From contig JAQFVV010000448.1 in the NCBI GenBank assembly GCA_028023455.1, positions 248,001-312,000 on the forward strand: a stretch of DNA of 64,000 nt. Reading direction: 5' to 3'. Under the pieces are notes generated by a model. The model was not told the DNA's origin. It worked only from the letters and a program-made list of their open reading frames with translations, and did not search any database. Below are positions 24,291 through 37,919 of this stretch, one piece after another. The stretch is from Epiperipatus broadwayi (taxonomy: Eukaryota; Onychophora; Udeonychophora; Euonychophora; Peripatidae). A program made the translations under genes and the position numbers. The first letter of the stretch is position 1; each line of letters opens with the position of its first letter.

Positions 24291-27230
24291 TTATAACATT
24301 AATAAATTAATAAAATATATACATGAATATATTAAACTATGGATTTATCTTTACTATAATATGACTAATTATAAGTTAAATCTTAAACTATTAATCAAAA
24401 TAAAAAAATTATAAAATTACAATGCACAATGTAGAATAAAGTAACTATTATTTTGAGGATCAAAATATATTATTAGATGTTCAATGTTTACTTTGATTGT
24501 ATCATCTGAATGTACATTAAACTTGTGTCTATGGATTGTCAATTTGTGTTTTATAGATAGACTTCATCTATAACTGTTAATCATACAAACAGGAAAATGT
24601 ACTCATATATACTTACTTGTTAGTAAGTCTAGTTAATATTTGATCTTATATATTAAATGTCTAATTTAAGTGTAGATGTTTAAAATCTTACCTTTTGTCT
24701 TTTAAGTCAATGTCCAATCTAATACATCCAATTATGCTAAAATTTTATTTACAAATCTTGAGTTGTGTATTTGTATCTTTCTCCCCCTATAAAATTTAAA
24801 CAAAATGGGTTCTTTAAAAAAAAAAAAAGTTTTCTACAAATGAATAAAAAGGTGAGAAAAATTCCAACTCAACTCTCAGTATACACTAAAAAAAAATACA
24901 AAATACAAAATATTGAAGAGCATAAATAACAGGTTAAAATTTGTAAGAGTGGCTTCAGTGTTTTTTAGCAAACAGTGTTTCTTTTTTTATTTGTGCATGT
25001 TGAATGATTTTAAAACTCCAACCACTTAAGACAATTCCCATGATGAAAACAAACATACAAAGCTCCTGATTTTGTAGCCATTGCCTTTCCAATTCCATCT
25101 CTAAATCATTCCACGCTGATTTAGACACGAGATATACCAATGGTTAGATATCATCACAATCTGATGACACAAAGAAGATATGAAGATCCTGTGACAATTA
25201 ATTTAGCAAGATTGCATCATTAGATTATATATTGTAATGGTCAAATTCATCTATCGCGCTAACACATTGCAGAATTCAAACCCCAAACACCAAACTGAAC
25301 ACTTTAGGAGGGGTTGCCTTCTAGATAGTCTAAGTTCCACAGTGCCACCTACATGATAACACATCTGATGCTACTAATAATATAATCTTATACTGGTGCC
25401 GGTGGTCAAGAAGAAACAAGACTCTATACTAGAATATAAGCCTGGGGCTTGCTAACTAAATGTCTATGGATGACACAAAATAGATGTATAAAAGATATAG
25501 ACCAAGACAGTGATCTGAATCAAGAAAGTAAATAAAGAATCGAAATTTAGTAAATTTTATGATTTATTAAACTATAAAATATATATACACGCACTGTTTG
25601 CATATATAGGACAGTGACATTGGATAACTAAAATTGTGTTTGAAAACAAATGTCAAGCAAAATTTACATAATGGCTTGTCAATTAATTCTTTATACCCTG
25701 GGTTAATGCAATAACATTATGATAATGTGCCTATGAGAGTTTACAAAGATATGCGAGATGCTTTGAGTAAATATCAAAAATTATTAAATTAAAAGGTTTG
25801 GAGACAGTAAAGTTTCAATGTAACACTCCTTGAAACTGAGAATAGAATGGACTGATGCTCATTAAGTTATACAGTGGGGATGTGACCAAGGCATGTGAAT
25901 GAGTAGAAGTAATTTAATTATATTGGGAGATCAGTGGTGCTAGTGAGGAAATTCTGTAAAGGATGGAGGGTGTGGTACATTGAAACCATGGAGCTTTGCA
26001 AAATAAATAACCAAAAATAAATAAAGAAAATGATACCCAGGAAGGCATCTTGCCATAAACCCATAGGAAGTTGTATCATGTGGAAGCTCAAGGCTGGACT
26101 CATCCAAACACTTAGTGACTGCGTGACGATGGCATAGAATTCCCAGGTGTGATAATTTGAGTACACACTCTAACTGGGAACCACAAAAAATGAAGGGGGG
26201 AATGGTTTTGGCTGTTTAAAGCTCTTTGAAAGAACAAAGCAGTCTCAAATACCCAATATACCTACTATCAGCACTCGAACAAAGTACATAAAATATTTTA
26301 AAAGGATTCTTTTAATTTGAGAAAGCACCTAATCAATTCCCCAAAATATTTATATAAGAAAATCCGCACATTCTCGACCTCAAAATTATAAGCTTTGGAA
26401 ATTAAGTAAAAAAAAATATTTAAAATGGGAGAATGCATATTTGCGGGATTTTAAAAGAAAAGATAACTTAATATGCAATCATGCAATTGTTAAATATTCA
26501 CTCATTAACCTCGCACATGTCCTCGTATTATGTTGAAACAAATAAACATGTGGAGTTTTAAATGCAAAATTATTAAATAGTTATATAATAGTAAGATAGC
26601 CCTCAAACAAGTGATTTAATGAGATAATAAAATGGGGCAAATTTATGATTTAAAACGCATTAATGGTGGTGTATTGATTTAATAAAAGAAAAGGAGTAAT
26701 TCACTCGATCGATGGCTATGCTGGCACCATCATTATACTAAAAAAAAAAATTAATAAATACAAAATATTAACCCAAGTATAGAGATAGAACACACTAATT
26801 AAGTTACAGAATTTAAAAAACAAGAAAAGAATTTTAAGATATAAACAAATGGAAACAAATGGAATTAGCTATAGCTTAGTAGGAGGAATATAATATCACA
26901 AAAGCTCTTGGGTTACCTCATCAGAAATAGGCATTCGAATACAATTTCAGATAGAGACTTTTCCAGTTTGATGATAGCAGCACTCATAAGAATTTGGCAA
27001 CAAATTTTGGTTCACAGTTCACATTTTAGCAGCGGTGGCAGTTTTCAGGGCTTCCTAAATGTAGGCATTAGATGGTAAGATGTGCAGCGGCTGGCCATTC
27101 CCAAAAGGAAAATAGCCTTCTCACTGGCTCTACTCGGTCATTTTAAAATTTCTGTTAAAAATTGGAGGGTGCAGTTCTCTGAGATTCTTAAACTCTCAGC
27201 AAGTTTAAATTTTTCAGAAATCACTTTAGA
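24291..27230. other. AT-rich non-coding stretch, some mixed-composition DNA
   Basis: No recognised gene. 25270-25460 and 26900-27220 are less AT-rich than the surroundings and may be old unique sequence or unidentified repeats. A hydrophobic open frame at 25918-26166 (-) has no recognised motif. Confidence 0.45.
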
Positions 27231-28291
27231 CACAATATACAACAAAATCTAAATGACTTGAATATTCTCCATTTACTTTTACTCCTTTAGCTTTCCATTT
27301 TAATCCACAAAATACTTCTTGCAGCACTGCTGTAAAAAGTTTTGGAGATATGGAGTCACCTTGTTTTACATCCTTTTCAATGCTGTCATTTCTAGTATCA
27401 TTATGTAATCTAATTGTTGCTGTTGCATTTTTATAAATATTCTTCAAAATATGATAATATCCTGGATTTATACCTTAATAATCCAATACTATAATTACTG
27501 AAGAAATATTTATAGAATCAATTGCCTTTTCATAATCTACAAATCCAAAGCATAATGGCAACTCATATTCATTTGTCCTTTCTATAACTTCTCTCAATAC
27601 CTGGATATGATCTAATGTACTAAAACCACTTTGAAATTGAGATTGTTCTCTTGGTTGGTGGAAATCCAATGTTGTGTGTAGACGAGTTATAATTATCTTG
27701 ATAAAAATTTTGTATAAAACTGATAAAAGGCTGATAGGTCTGTAATTTCTAATAACTTCTTATCACCTTTTTAAAATATTAATATTAATACTGCATTCTT
27801 CCAATCATCTGGTACATCTTCATCATTTAGACATTTGGTATACAACTTTGCTAAAAAAAATTCTATTTCTTCACCTGCTTCTTTTAATATATCAATTATA
27901 ATTCCATCATTACCTGGAGCTTTTCCTTTCTTCATAAATTTAATTGCATGTCTCACTTCTTCATTTAAAATTCTGGGCAATTTGGAAGATATGATAAAGG
28001 AGATACTTATTCTTTATTACCAAATAATTCTTGATAGAAGTCTTCTACCCATTTCATGATGTCATCTCTCTTTTTAGTAATAATTCCATCTTTTTTTCTT
28101 ATTGGAGATATAAATTTTCTACCAATACCAAAATGTTGTTTTACACTCTTGAGACTTTTATTCTCTTCTATAGCTTTTCTTGCTAGTTCACAGTTATACT
28201 TTCTTATATTATTTTCAACTCGTTTCCACATCATTTTACAAAATTTGAGGTATTCAATCTTTTTTAATGCATCATTTTTGTATATTTTCAT
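27226..28291 (-). pseudogene. RTE copy D reverse-transcriptase remnants
   Basis: Four ordered pieces cover the linker to block B of the RT. Block A reads FVDYEKAIDSI (the second catalytic-loop Phe-Asp pair is altered to Ile-Asp) and block B reads VKQGDSISPKLF. The start of the FADD block is lost at the truncation point near 27231. Frameshifts separate the pieces. It is better preserved than copies A and C but not functional. Confidence 0.85.
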
Positions 28292-28457
28292 ATTCCTTCA
28301 TAAATTCTCTAGTTTCAGTATATTATATGAATAATCACACAGCAATAACAGCTGCAACAACAAAAATGTATGTATATGGAGTGAACATTAGGAAATTTGC
28401 CCTGCTTGGTTCCTTTAATGCCTCAAAGAAAAAGAAAAATGTCTTCTTTCAGTAAAT
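27231..28457 (-). mobile_element. RTE LINE relic, copy D (internally deleted)
   Basis: Minus-strand RT and linker sequence (27231-28310) is followed directly by the family's leader block (28325-28457), so the endonuclease region is deleted. Readable pieces are 27226-27447 (block B region with GDSISPKLF), 27475-27669 (block A FVDYEKAIDSI), 27771-27980 (KGKAPGNDGIIIDILKE) and 28007-28291 (linker). The absence of the 3' tail indicates truncation at about 27231. Confidence 0.87.
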
Positions 28458-29440
28458 AGAAAACTCATTTCTGCAGCTACATACACATTTATATTGTAAA
28501 GAAAATACTGGTACAGATGTATGAGTTTAATAAAACATTTTGTAAAAAATGTACATACCTTATTTACTGTTATATTTTGATGCATGCCCACCATGGTCTT
28601 CTGATTCATATGCTTATCCTTAGAGGTTGAAGTATATTTAAGTAGAGTTAATTATTTGTGTGATTTTTTTGTTTAATATAGTCTAAGTATACAATGATAA
28701 TTGTTTGATGTAGTACTAAATACATATTGATTATAATAAGATGTTTGATTTGAATATGTGTTATTTCTGTCTGCTAGATAAAATTCAGAAGCAATATACA
28801 TGAGCTTATATACCAAACTTAGCTTTAACATACCAATTGATTTATTAACTAAATAAGTGAGATTATTGATTCACTATAGAAACTTAATTCATGATGTTAT
28901 TCAGAAAAATATAAGAAATGCCATATAAGTGCATATGCTGTATTATTTAAGATTAGAGTTTATACCCGTTGAGATCATTTAATATACAGATTAAATAATG
29001 GTTACATAACTTGATTAGCTATAGAATAACATAATTCAAAATCATTTTAGTATACATTTTAATTAATATAACCTAATAAATTTTATTTTCTTTATTTAGT
29101 AAGTCTCTTTTCTTAGTAATTGTTATTTGTATCATTACCTGCTTTAGGCCAATTGTATATTACTAAAAAATCTCTAGATTTCAGTGATCTAATGGACATA
29201 AAAATAAATTACTCATAGTGACTGAGGGTTTTGTAGTAATCTATGGTTAGATGTCATCATCAGTAAATTATAGCCACCATGCAATAGTGCTTAGTAAATA
29301 ATATCTGGCTTTTCATAGCTACATGATTAAAACAGTGATGGAAAATCACTAAAATATCTTCAACACTGACTGGCCAGTCTGATAAATAAAGCCCTTTATT
29401 ATTATAGTCTCTGCTAAGATCTGTTGAAGAAACTTTTACC
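28458..29440. other. AT-rich non-coding stretch
   Basis: Nothing recognised. Open frames at 28415-28609 and 29260-29460 (-) carry no motif. Confidence 0.5.
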
Positions 29441-29448
29441 ATGTAGAA

Positions 29449-32400
29449 GTGACATGTCAAACTAGTGGCCCGCGGGCCGCATGCAGCCCTCGATGGGATT
29501 TTTCATAGCCCGCGACTAAGATGCTATGCAATAAAATGAAAACAGAATGATATATTGCAAACAATAAATTAATTTTAAAAAACAAGCTCTTATATTTAAT
29601 TACATGAACTAAAATATATACAGTAATTGTTGTCTACATACATAGCTAATTTATAATTCTCGGTTACACACATAGCTAAATATTTTTGATGACATGCTTT
29701 TATGATGATGAAGCATTTGAGATATGTGAATACCAAAGTTGGCAATGTTAATAATGTGCTGCTGTGCTTCCGAGAACGTAAATGCATTAGCCAGCTATTT
29801 GTGCCACCAACGTAGCAAACCTATCTGCAGATGTTGGGTTTTTCTTAGAATTGTAACAAAAGGCAGTTGTGCTAGACTCTTTATCCTGATTGGTGTGTTA
29901 AAAATTTGTGGGTTGTTTCCTTTTATAACTCATTCAAAAAATATAAGTAAACTGTTATATCTGAGTTTCTATCTTTCTGAAACTAGTCAGATAGCATAAG
30001 AAATAATGAGCATGCATTTGACATTTTGTTATATAATAATTTAATTATAATAAAACATGAGAAACAATAATATTTTACATATAAGTTAGTAATGATTACA
30101 ATTCAGTTTGCAAAACACTAAAAGTTCTACAATTTTACTAGTCTATGTTCAGCCTTGGGGAACTTTAGTGGCTTCGACCATTTCTAATCTACAGCTTTAT
30201 GCACGGCTTTCTTCTTTGTCACATCTCTATTTTAATTGCTCCATGCTGGGAAGTCTGGACTGAGAGAGAGAAAATGTAATCTGTACCTTTTATAGCTACC
30301 TACATTTATCTAGCATAATTCCAGGAGTGAGAATTGACAGCAGCACTCTCTTTACATTTAAGTACTAGAGTAGCGTTAAATCCTTACGAGGCGTATTTAG
30401 CATAAATGTAGTTGCAATTTTTTTAATTTTAAAAATTTAAATCTAAAGCCCTATTTTTATTACAAAAAATGCCACTTCCGATGCTAAATAAAAAACGAAA
30501 GATTTGTGACGAATGGAAGAAAATTTCAAGAAAGGTGGGAACTGAATTATTTTTGTGTGGAAGTGAACAATAAGATTACATGCTTAATTTGCAAAGAAAC
30601 GATTAGTGTTACTAAAGAATACGATATTAAATGACATTATAGCACTAATCACGAAAAACAATTTTCATGCTTTGAAGCTAAAATAAGAGAAGAAAAATTA
30701 AAAACAATGAAAAATTCATTAAGTAGCCAGCAAGGATGCTTACAAAATTTATAAAATGTAATGAATCAGTAACAAGAGCTAGTTATGAAATAAGCTATTT
30801 ATTAGCAAAACATTCAAAATCATTCACCGATGGTTCTTTAATCAAGGAATGTATGATAAAAGCTGCCGAATTTGTCTGTCCAGAAAAAGTACAGGCATTT
30901 CGAGACATCTCATTATCAAGAAATATGGTGGCAGATAGAATTACTGAAACGGCAGATGACATCACTTCGCAACTACAGGAAATATCTACAAAAATCCAGT
31001 TCTTTTCAATTGCGATTGACAAAAGCACGGATATAAGAGATGTTGCACAAGTTGCTATTTTTTTTCATGGTTGCGATAATAACATGAGGATCACCGAGGA
31101 ATTGTTGGAATTCATCCCTCTTCATGGGACAACTGGTGAAGATATTTTTGATGCTGTATGGAGCATTTTAGAAAAACTTGACTTGCCTCTTGACAAGCTT
31201 GTTTCTGTTACAACTGATGGCGCTAAATCGATGACAGGTGAAACTAAAGGTTTTGTGTCATGACTGGCAAGGAAATTACAAGATGAATATCCAGATAAAC
31301 CGAAAATCAAAGCTTTTCATTGTCTCATTCACCAACAAATTCTCTGTTTAAAATTATTAAAAATGGACCAAGTACTTAAAACAGTTACAAAGATAGTCAA
31401 TTTATTCGATCAAGAGCACTTAACGATCACCAATTTACTTCGTTCCTTAAAGATTTAGAATCCGAATTCGAAGATCTTCCTTATTCCTTATTACACAGAA
31501 GTTCGTTGGTTGTCCTGCCACAATGTCTTAAAGAGCTTCTATCCGCTTTTGGAGGAAATAATATTATTTTTTGAAATGAAAGATGAAAACAATGAAAATA
31601 TATCAATTATAAAAAATCCATTGTGGGTACAAGACTAGCATTTTTAATAGATATTACAGGCCATCTGAATAATCTTAATATTACATTGCAAGGCAAAGAT
31701 CAATTAATAACGAATATGTACAATGCAGTTGCAAGCTTTGTACAAAAACTGAATTTGTTTAAAAATCATTTGCAAAAGAACGTCTTGACGGATTTTCCTA
31801 TGTGTGAGCAGTTAAAAACACAAAATCAAAGTTGCTCATTTTCACAACACTCTGCAAAAATTGAAAAAATAAAAGATGAATTCAATAAACATTTTGATGA
31901 TTTCAAGGAGTTAGAAGAAATTTTTTTCTCTTTTCACAGGACCATTTGCCCTTGAAATTGAAAAAGCTCCAACTTCGATACAACTGGAATTAATTGATTT
32001 CCAGAATGATTTGATTTTAAAAAACAAATATCGAAAAGTAAGAACTCCCCAAATATATTCCTATTTAGGTGAAAGATACCCAGAAATTAAAAAATTTGCT
32101 ACACAAATTTGAAGCTTTTTTGGAAATACATACTTATGTGAGAAATTATTTTCATGCATGAAATTAAATAAAACAGCTTACAGATCAAGATTAACTGATA
32201 AACATCTAACTGCCATAATGAAAATTGCTTGTTCTCAGTCTTTGAATCCAGATATTGAAAAACTAGTAGGAGGAAAATGCTGGCAAGTTTCCAGTAAAAC
32301 AATAAATTGTAGTTTTATAAATAAGTAATCAAATAAAATAAATGTTTAAATAAAAGCAATATTATAACAATTGTATATTATTGAACTGAATTCAATAAAT

Positions 32401-32545
32401 TGCAAAATATGCTTTAATTACCCCACCTATATTCCTGCATTCTCACTTCAAAATACAGTTTTAAGAAAATTTGTGTGATGTGGCCTGCAAGAATCTTACC
32501 AGCAGCATAAAATGGCCCATTGTTTGAATGAGTTTGACACACCTG
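29449..32545 (+). mobile_element. hAT-superfamily DNA transposon, decayed but nearly full length
   Basis: The 5' end reads GTGACATGTCAAACT and is followed by the 12-bp palindrome GGCCCGCGGGCC (29467-29478). The 3' end, read as reverse complement, is CAGGTGTGTCAAACT with GGGCCA further in. GTCAAACT and GGCCC in the ends are typical of the Charlie-like/GTF2IRD2-like hAT group. Flanking 8-mers ATGTAGAA (29441-29448) and ACTTAGAG (32546-32553) match at five of eight positions, consistent with an eroded 8-bp target duplication. A broken transposase gene lies at 30469-32328; 29520-30468 is a long leader without coding signal. Confidence 0.85.
30469..32328 (+). pseudogene. hAT transposase, GTF2IRD2/ZBED-like, broken
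   Basis: Reading from ATG 30469: a basic N-terminus (NKKRKICDEW), a frameshift, then a BED-type zinc finger (CLIC...H...H around 30580-30655) containing a TGA. The core at 30736-31263 contains FFSIAIDKSTD and VTTDGAKSMTG, the two Asp-bearing motifs of the hAT DDE core. Further pieces follow at about 31264-31460 and at 31623-31955, then a C-terminal stretch with SFFGNTYLCEKLFSCMK (carrying the likely Glu) and the hAT dimerisation region up to the stop at 32326-32328. At least three frameshifts and three internal stops make it inactive. General transcription factor II-I repeat-like host proteins carry the same domain, but TIRs here show a transposon. Confidence 0.88.
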
Positions 32546-32775
32546 ACTTAGAGGATATATTGGATATCGGCATTATAGGGATGATCAAGGACTACATCTC
32601 TAGCATGTGGAACATTATTAGCGACAAGTATGCGAAACATCCTATAGACATTACTCTTGACTATTGTACAGCATATGATATGAAGGTTTCTGTAGTTGTA
32701 ATGATGAAAAGTATATTGGAACAGATTTTTTTTTTTTGGTTAAATGTATTGTAATTTATGTGAGTTAGTAAAAAT
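32546..32775. other. Unidentified sequence after the hAT element
   Basis: An open frame continues from the hAT end to 32754 (+) with a plausible but unrecognised peptide (DYISSMWNIISDKYAKHP). It is not matched by anything in the left flank of the hAT element, and no function is proposed. Confidence 0.3.
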
Positions 32776-33012
32776 TGTAACGAATTCTCAAACGCCCCTA
32801 CTTTCGTTGTCAGGGGTCACAATTCACTGAATGAGGATGTAAATCACGATTCGGCAAAGTTCACGATCAAGTAGCGTACTTTCCGATACTTTTTCGAGAT
32901 CAAAACAGTTAAATGGCAGACGACCGTTCGGCGTTGTAGTTTTTAGATTTACCTGCTGCAGAAGCATAGCGTCAATGTCTTAGAGAGGTCTGTCAAGAAA
33001 GCATTGTTTCTC
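32776..33012. other. CpG-retaining patch, possible LTR fragment
   Basis: About 14 CpG dinucleotides occur in roughly 230 bp, far above the surrounding DNA. It starts TGTAACGAA like the LTR-like fragment at 23966, but no further similarity was established. It could be a young LTR fragment or an unmethylated regulatory piece. Confidence 0.3.
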
Positions 33013-33260
33013 GAAAAAAAAAAAAAAGTTTCTTCAAAAACAAAAAAAAAGACTGGGGTGAAAAAAGGTTCTTAAAAAAAACAAGACCGGAAAAAAGAAA
33101 TGCTTGTTTTTTTTTTTTTAAAAAAAAGACAGAATATTTTAAAAAGCCAAAAAAAAAAAAACACTTTTTTATTTTTAAGAAATATACATAAAACCGGTTA
33201 AAAAAAAAAAAAAAACAATAAAAAAAAATCAAGCAAATCCAAAAATTAAAAACATAAATC
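33013..33260. repeat. Homopolymer-dominated low-complexity tract
   Basis: Many runs of 6-15 A or T are separated by short words, spanning about 250 bp. The minus-strand frame 32993-33265 is only a translation of these runs. Assembly error is possible here. Confidence 0.75.
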
Positions 33261-36180
33261 AACAAAATAAAAACAGCCCGGTAACGTTATATCTATTTGT
33301 TTTTCACTAGCAACAGGACCATCGAGCGGTAGGGATAATAGACGATGTATTTATTACTCTGAATAATATGATAAAAATTTTAAAAGTAGGCAGAATGTCA
33401 TTCATAAAATAGCATCTATTAAATATGTGATAAAGTAGATTGACCATAGTGTGCATGTGTAAACATAAATAAAATATTATAATAAAAAATATCGAGAATT
33501 AAACTTAAAAATATTGTTGAGGTAAAAATTATAAAAAATACTACAAAAAAAAATATATGAAAATATAGAATTAAATGTGGTGTAAATTTAATTAATTAAT
33601 AATAATTTTGCTAGATAAACTTATTAACAAAACATTTGTTTGATAAACTTATTAACAGAATTTTGTTTGATCATTTCACATCAATTAGAAACATTAATGC
33701 CAATGAGGAAGATAGTTCCACTTAACAACAGACACAGTTCCTAATTAAACTTCAAATGAGTGCTGAACTGGTTGCCAATTACAAAATTGATGACTTTAGC
33801 CTTTCTTTTTCCTCTCATTATGGATAGTCAATATTCATCAGGGAAATAATGAAATACGCTTTAGTGTAAAGAAAATTATTAAAAATAAAATATACATTGA
33901 GCAATTAATCGCCGATGAGCATAATGTTGGGGCTGATACACACAAATATAGAACTGTGTGTATATTCTATTTAATTTTTACAAAATATAAGCAATGCATA
34001 TGTGCTACATTTATTATATAAACACAGTCATATATATATATAGCTATACTCTGTAAATTTAAGTGTCAGTTATTTAAAATTTAATTTGCATTGAATGTTT
34101 AGGCTGATTTAAGAAAATCTACTTTACCTACTATCATTCCAGTTAACTCTTCCTAAAAAGATCTTATTGTGGAAATTACTGAACACAGCAGCTATATGAA
34201 GCACAATTATTATTAATAGTATTTGAAAGTCATCACTTCATTACTATTATAATAGTAACTAACAGTTGTTATTATTGGTCTAACATGTTTTATCTCTTGT
34301 GAAATTATTTATAAATATAAATTTATATTTGACTATTTTATTATGTAACATATATGTACTATTTATATATACATTTAAGTTTTAAATAATATATACCTTA
34401 AGCTTTTGAGTAAAATGCCAGATTTGAAGTTAAGAATAAATACTTATATATTTTTTTTATTTTATTATTAAATCTTAATGTCAGTGGAACAATTGATAGT
34501 TGAATTAAACATGAACTTATATAACACACGAGCAGATTCGTTCGTGCTCTGGAAAATAAAAAAAAAACGAAGGAAAAAAGAAAATCATTTCTCTTTAAAA
34601 AAATATTATTTTTCTTTTATCAATACTACTATTTAACGATTGGAATTTAAATATTAACTTTTCCAAATTAAAATAATTTGTGGATTCAAAGTTTGCAAGG
34701 AAAATATATTTAATTTTCTACTCAATCTTAAAGGAATAGCAATATAAAAGAAAAGAACGTCTGTTTAAGTTTTGAAACTACGTTGTTTTAACTCTTCCAT
34801 TATTCTTCGGATATATATAAATTTAAGATAATTATATATATTAAGGATAAAACAATGTGCACTGAGTAGTACACTTATTATATCGTAAAAGGTTTCGAAA
34901 CCAACCTTGCATGCTATTTTAAAATATTTTGAAATATTAGATATATAGAACGTCTAAGGATAATACAAAAATGAAGATTAAGAACATCTACATTCGAAGA
35001 ATATTTATTTTATTTCACATTAATCAAATCATTGGATATTGTTAACAGTTTATCGTCTATGGATAAATAAAATCATCATTATACCAATGGATTAATAATA
35101 TACTTCGTAAAAGATCTTCATTAGGATGATGAACTATAGACTTCAATACCTACTCTCAACTCTCTTATAAATAAGTTTCCTTTATTATATATTTATATAT
35201 ATTATAATAATGCTTATATTATTTTAATATGTTTATTATTATTATTATTATTATCTTTATTTCAAATTTGGCATCGCATCATTTTATATCTTGATAGGAA
35301 AATTATATTTATTATTAAATATAATTAATTGGAAGCTTAACATAATTCATCAAATTAGATGAGGGATATAAAAAAATAGTTATTATTTGACAGATATCTT
35401 AAACAGGATTATATTGTGTTTACTACGTAATATTGTAAACGTTTAATGTATTTTTATTTATTAAAAATACATATAATATATAAGTTATACAATGGCAAAT
35501 GATACTTATATATGGGTAATTGTGAAGCATATAAATAAGAACGATAAATAAATTAATAAGTTACATAAATTATTAATTTTTGAACCCAGATATTGTTTTT
35601 ATATATCTGTTAATTTAAGCTATTTTCTTTAATTTTTGAAAGTTTATTATAGTATTGAGTTTTATCATGGGGTATTAAATAAAAAATATCATTTATTAAT
35701 ATTCTTTTAAAATGATAAAATTCATCCGTATTTATTTATTAATATTTTATTATCTATTCTATTATATTTTTTTATTGTTTATTAAATATTGATTTGTTAA
35801 CGTGATCTCTTTGTCTAATCATTATTGAATTATATTATATATATGCTAGTATTATAAATGTCATATGAATAATAGTTATAATTAATGCTTATATAAAGGC
35901 ATATGAAATAACTTGTTTTTGAAATTATTCCTGAAAAGAGCTAATTGCAAATTCTCCGTGAGTTTAAATATCGTGGCATAATGGTGACTGAAAGAGGGAT
36001 GAAAGATGGATGACCTGGTCTAAATTGTATTTAAACTTATTTAAAGATTAATGAGCTAGCATAATAAAGGTATATATAATCATGGACTTGGTATTTCATC
36101 GATTCATTTCTAGCATTCTACTTGAAGACCCAAAGTCCGATTGTAGTGAAATGCGTATCCTCTTTCTAAGGAATTTAATC
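33261..36180. other. Very AT-rich non-coding stretch
   Basis: No gene recognised. No long open reading frame lies in this 2.9-kb interval, which is mostly AT-rich low-complexity sequence. Confidence 0.55.
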
Positions 36181-36186
36181 ATACCT

Positions 36187-36395
36187 TTATATTTAACAAG
36201 ACCAACTTAGATTTTAAATATAATCCATTCTGTTATATTTGGCGAACCTAACTATGAAGCATTAAGTTAATGACTTCTAAACATTAAATATAATTGATTA
36301 TATTACATTTAATACATCAACTGGGATGATTAAATACCGTTTCGTTATATTTGGTGCCTCAACTAAGGCTATCAAATAGGCTGTCCCGTTATACT
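36187..36395 (+). repeat. Imperfect short tandem repeat with PBS-like words
   Basis: Four diverged units are seen near 36187, 36231, 36300 and 36343. The best two read GTTATATTTGGCGAACCTAA and GTTATATTTGGTGCCTCAAC. TTTGGYGMC words resemble the leader just after a 5' LTR where a tRNA primer binds. No LTR or gag was found, so a retrotransposon leader is a guess. Confidence 0.35.
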
Positions 36396-37919
36396 ATATA
36401 CATTCATATATATCTACATAAAAGACTACTAACTAAATGATAATTTACAGTTCTTGCTAGCTTTAATTTGGAACTATATGTCCATTTAAGAATTATGATT
36501 TTTTTTCCTGTGGAGGCCTAACTTTTAGATGTGACTGGTTTATTTATATATTTTGTCTGATTACTTTACAACAATATTAACTGTAATAACTAAGTTATAA
36601 TACTTATATATCTATTTTTATAAACTGCAATTAATCTTCATATATTTCAAATGTATGGGTATCGATTTTATAAAAAAAATAGTATTAGTGGATTTTATGC
36701 ATTTTAACTTAACTGCATGTCTCCTGTATAATCAAATAACTTTCAAATATCAATGGTTAATATAAAAGTTATAGATAAATATTTGATCATAAATAAATTT
36801 AAATTTGCTGTCTACGGTTAAAAAAAGTTTTTTGATTTCTGACCTAATAAAAGGTGATTAATAATTCTGAATGTATTTATTAAAAAGTGCTGTGTTCATA
36901 GGAGTATTTTAAAAAATATCAGCCTAGTAGCATAATAAGTTTTACTAAATAAAATTCCAAAATAATTAAACTTAATAAACAAATTTATTTATTTTCCACA
37001 AGAAAACATATATAAATAAAAGAATTAACACTTCCTAGACATTAGTTTGTAATCTCTACAGTCCACAATAAACTTCTGGTTTGTGATTTACTTCTTCACA
37101 AACACCATAAGTTTAACTAACCTTGTTTAGTTGTACTACCACTTATTGAGTGTAGTATACATGCAAAATCATAATATATAACAATTTTACACTTTGCTTG
37201 CTGCCACTATAAAGTATAAACTGACCACCTGGAAGCAACTTACTGACTGACGACCATACACACGTACACTGTAAATCGTTGCAAGGTTTATATTATTCCA
37301 ATCCTATATAAATCTATTCTCATTAGCATATATTAATATTAGTGGCTTTCAGATGTGTGTGAGACAGATATAAATTTTCTAGAATGCTAATAATAACTAG
37401 AATAATCTACTCATGCACTGTCTCATTTTGATTACACTCATTTATTAGTAAACTTGATTTACAATATCAATATATACACATAAGCACAAAGATAGTACAT
37501 GGGTGATTATCATAAACAAATATTTTCTAAACATATGGGAATTATAAAATAGATTTGTGAATAACTTTCTGCATAAACTCATTTGAGGCCAGATATGATA
37601 TCTTTTTAACTTATACATACTATAACGGAACTGCTGGGGTGCACCATACGACGATGTTAATATGACTCAGTAGTTGGATGATTTGAATGAAATGTGTCAA
37701 CCAACCTACAACAAGTCATACCCAAAATCTATGATTCGATATCCCATTTGAGTGTGTCAGATGTTACTGAATCAGGAATGGCATATAACAAAGGGAATGC
37801 ATCTCACTACTGTCAGACCTAGGCCTTCAAATAGGATGCTAAAGATGTCACAATGAAATGCCCAGTTCCAAATTATATCTACTTTCAATATACTAACTTA
37901 TAATTTACTTAAAATATTT
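36396..37919. other. AT-rich non-coding stretch
   Basis: Nothing recognised apart from scattered low-complexity runs. 37620-37870 has more mixed composition but no identifiable element. Confidence 0.45.

Noticed and set aside
25918-26166. Hydrophobic open frame on the minus strand as a membrane-protein exon
   Set aside because: No recognised family, no clear splice context and no other exon nearby.
32993-33265. Phe/Lys-rich 90-codon minus-strand frame
   Set aside because: It is only a translation of A and T homopolymer runs.
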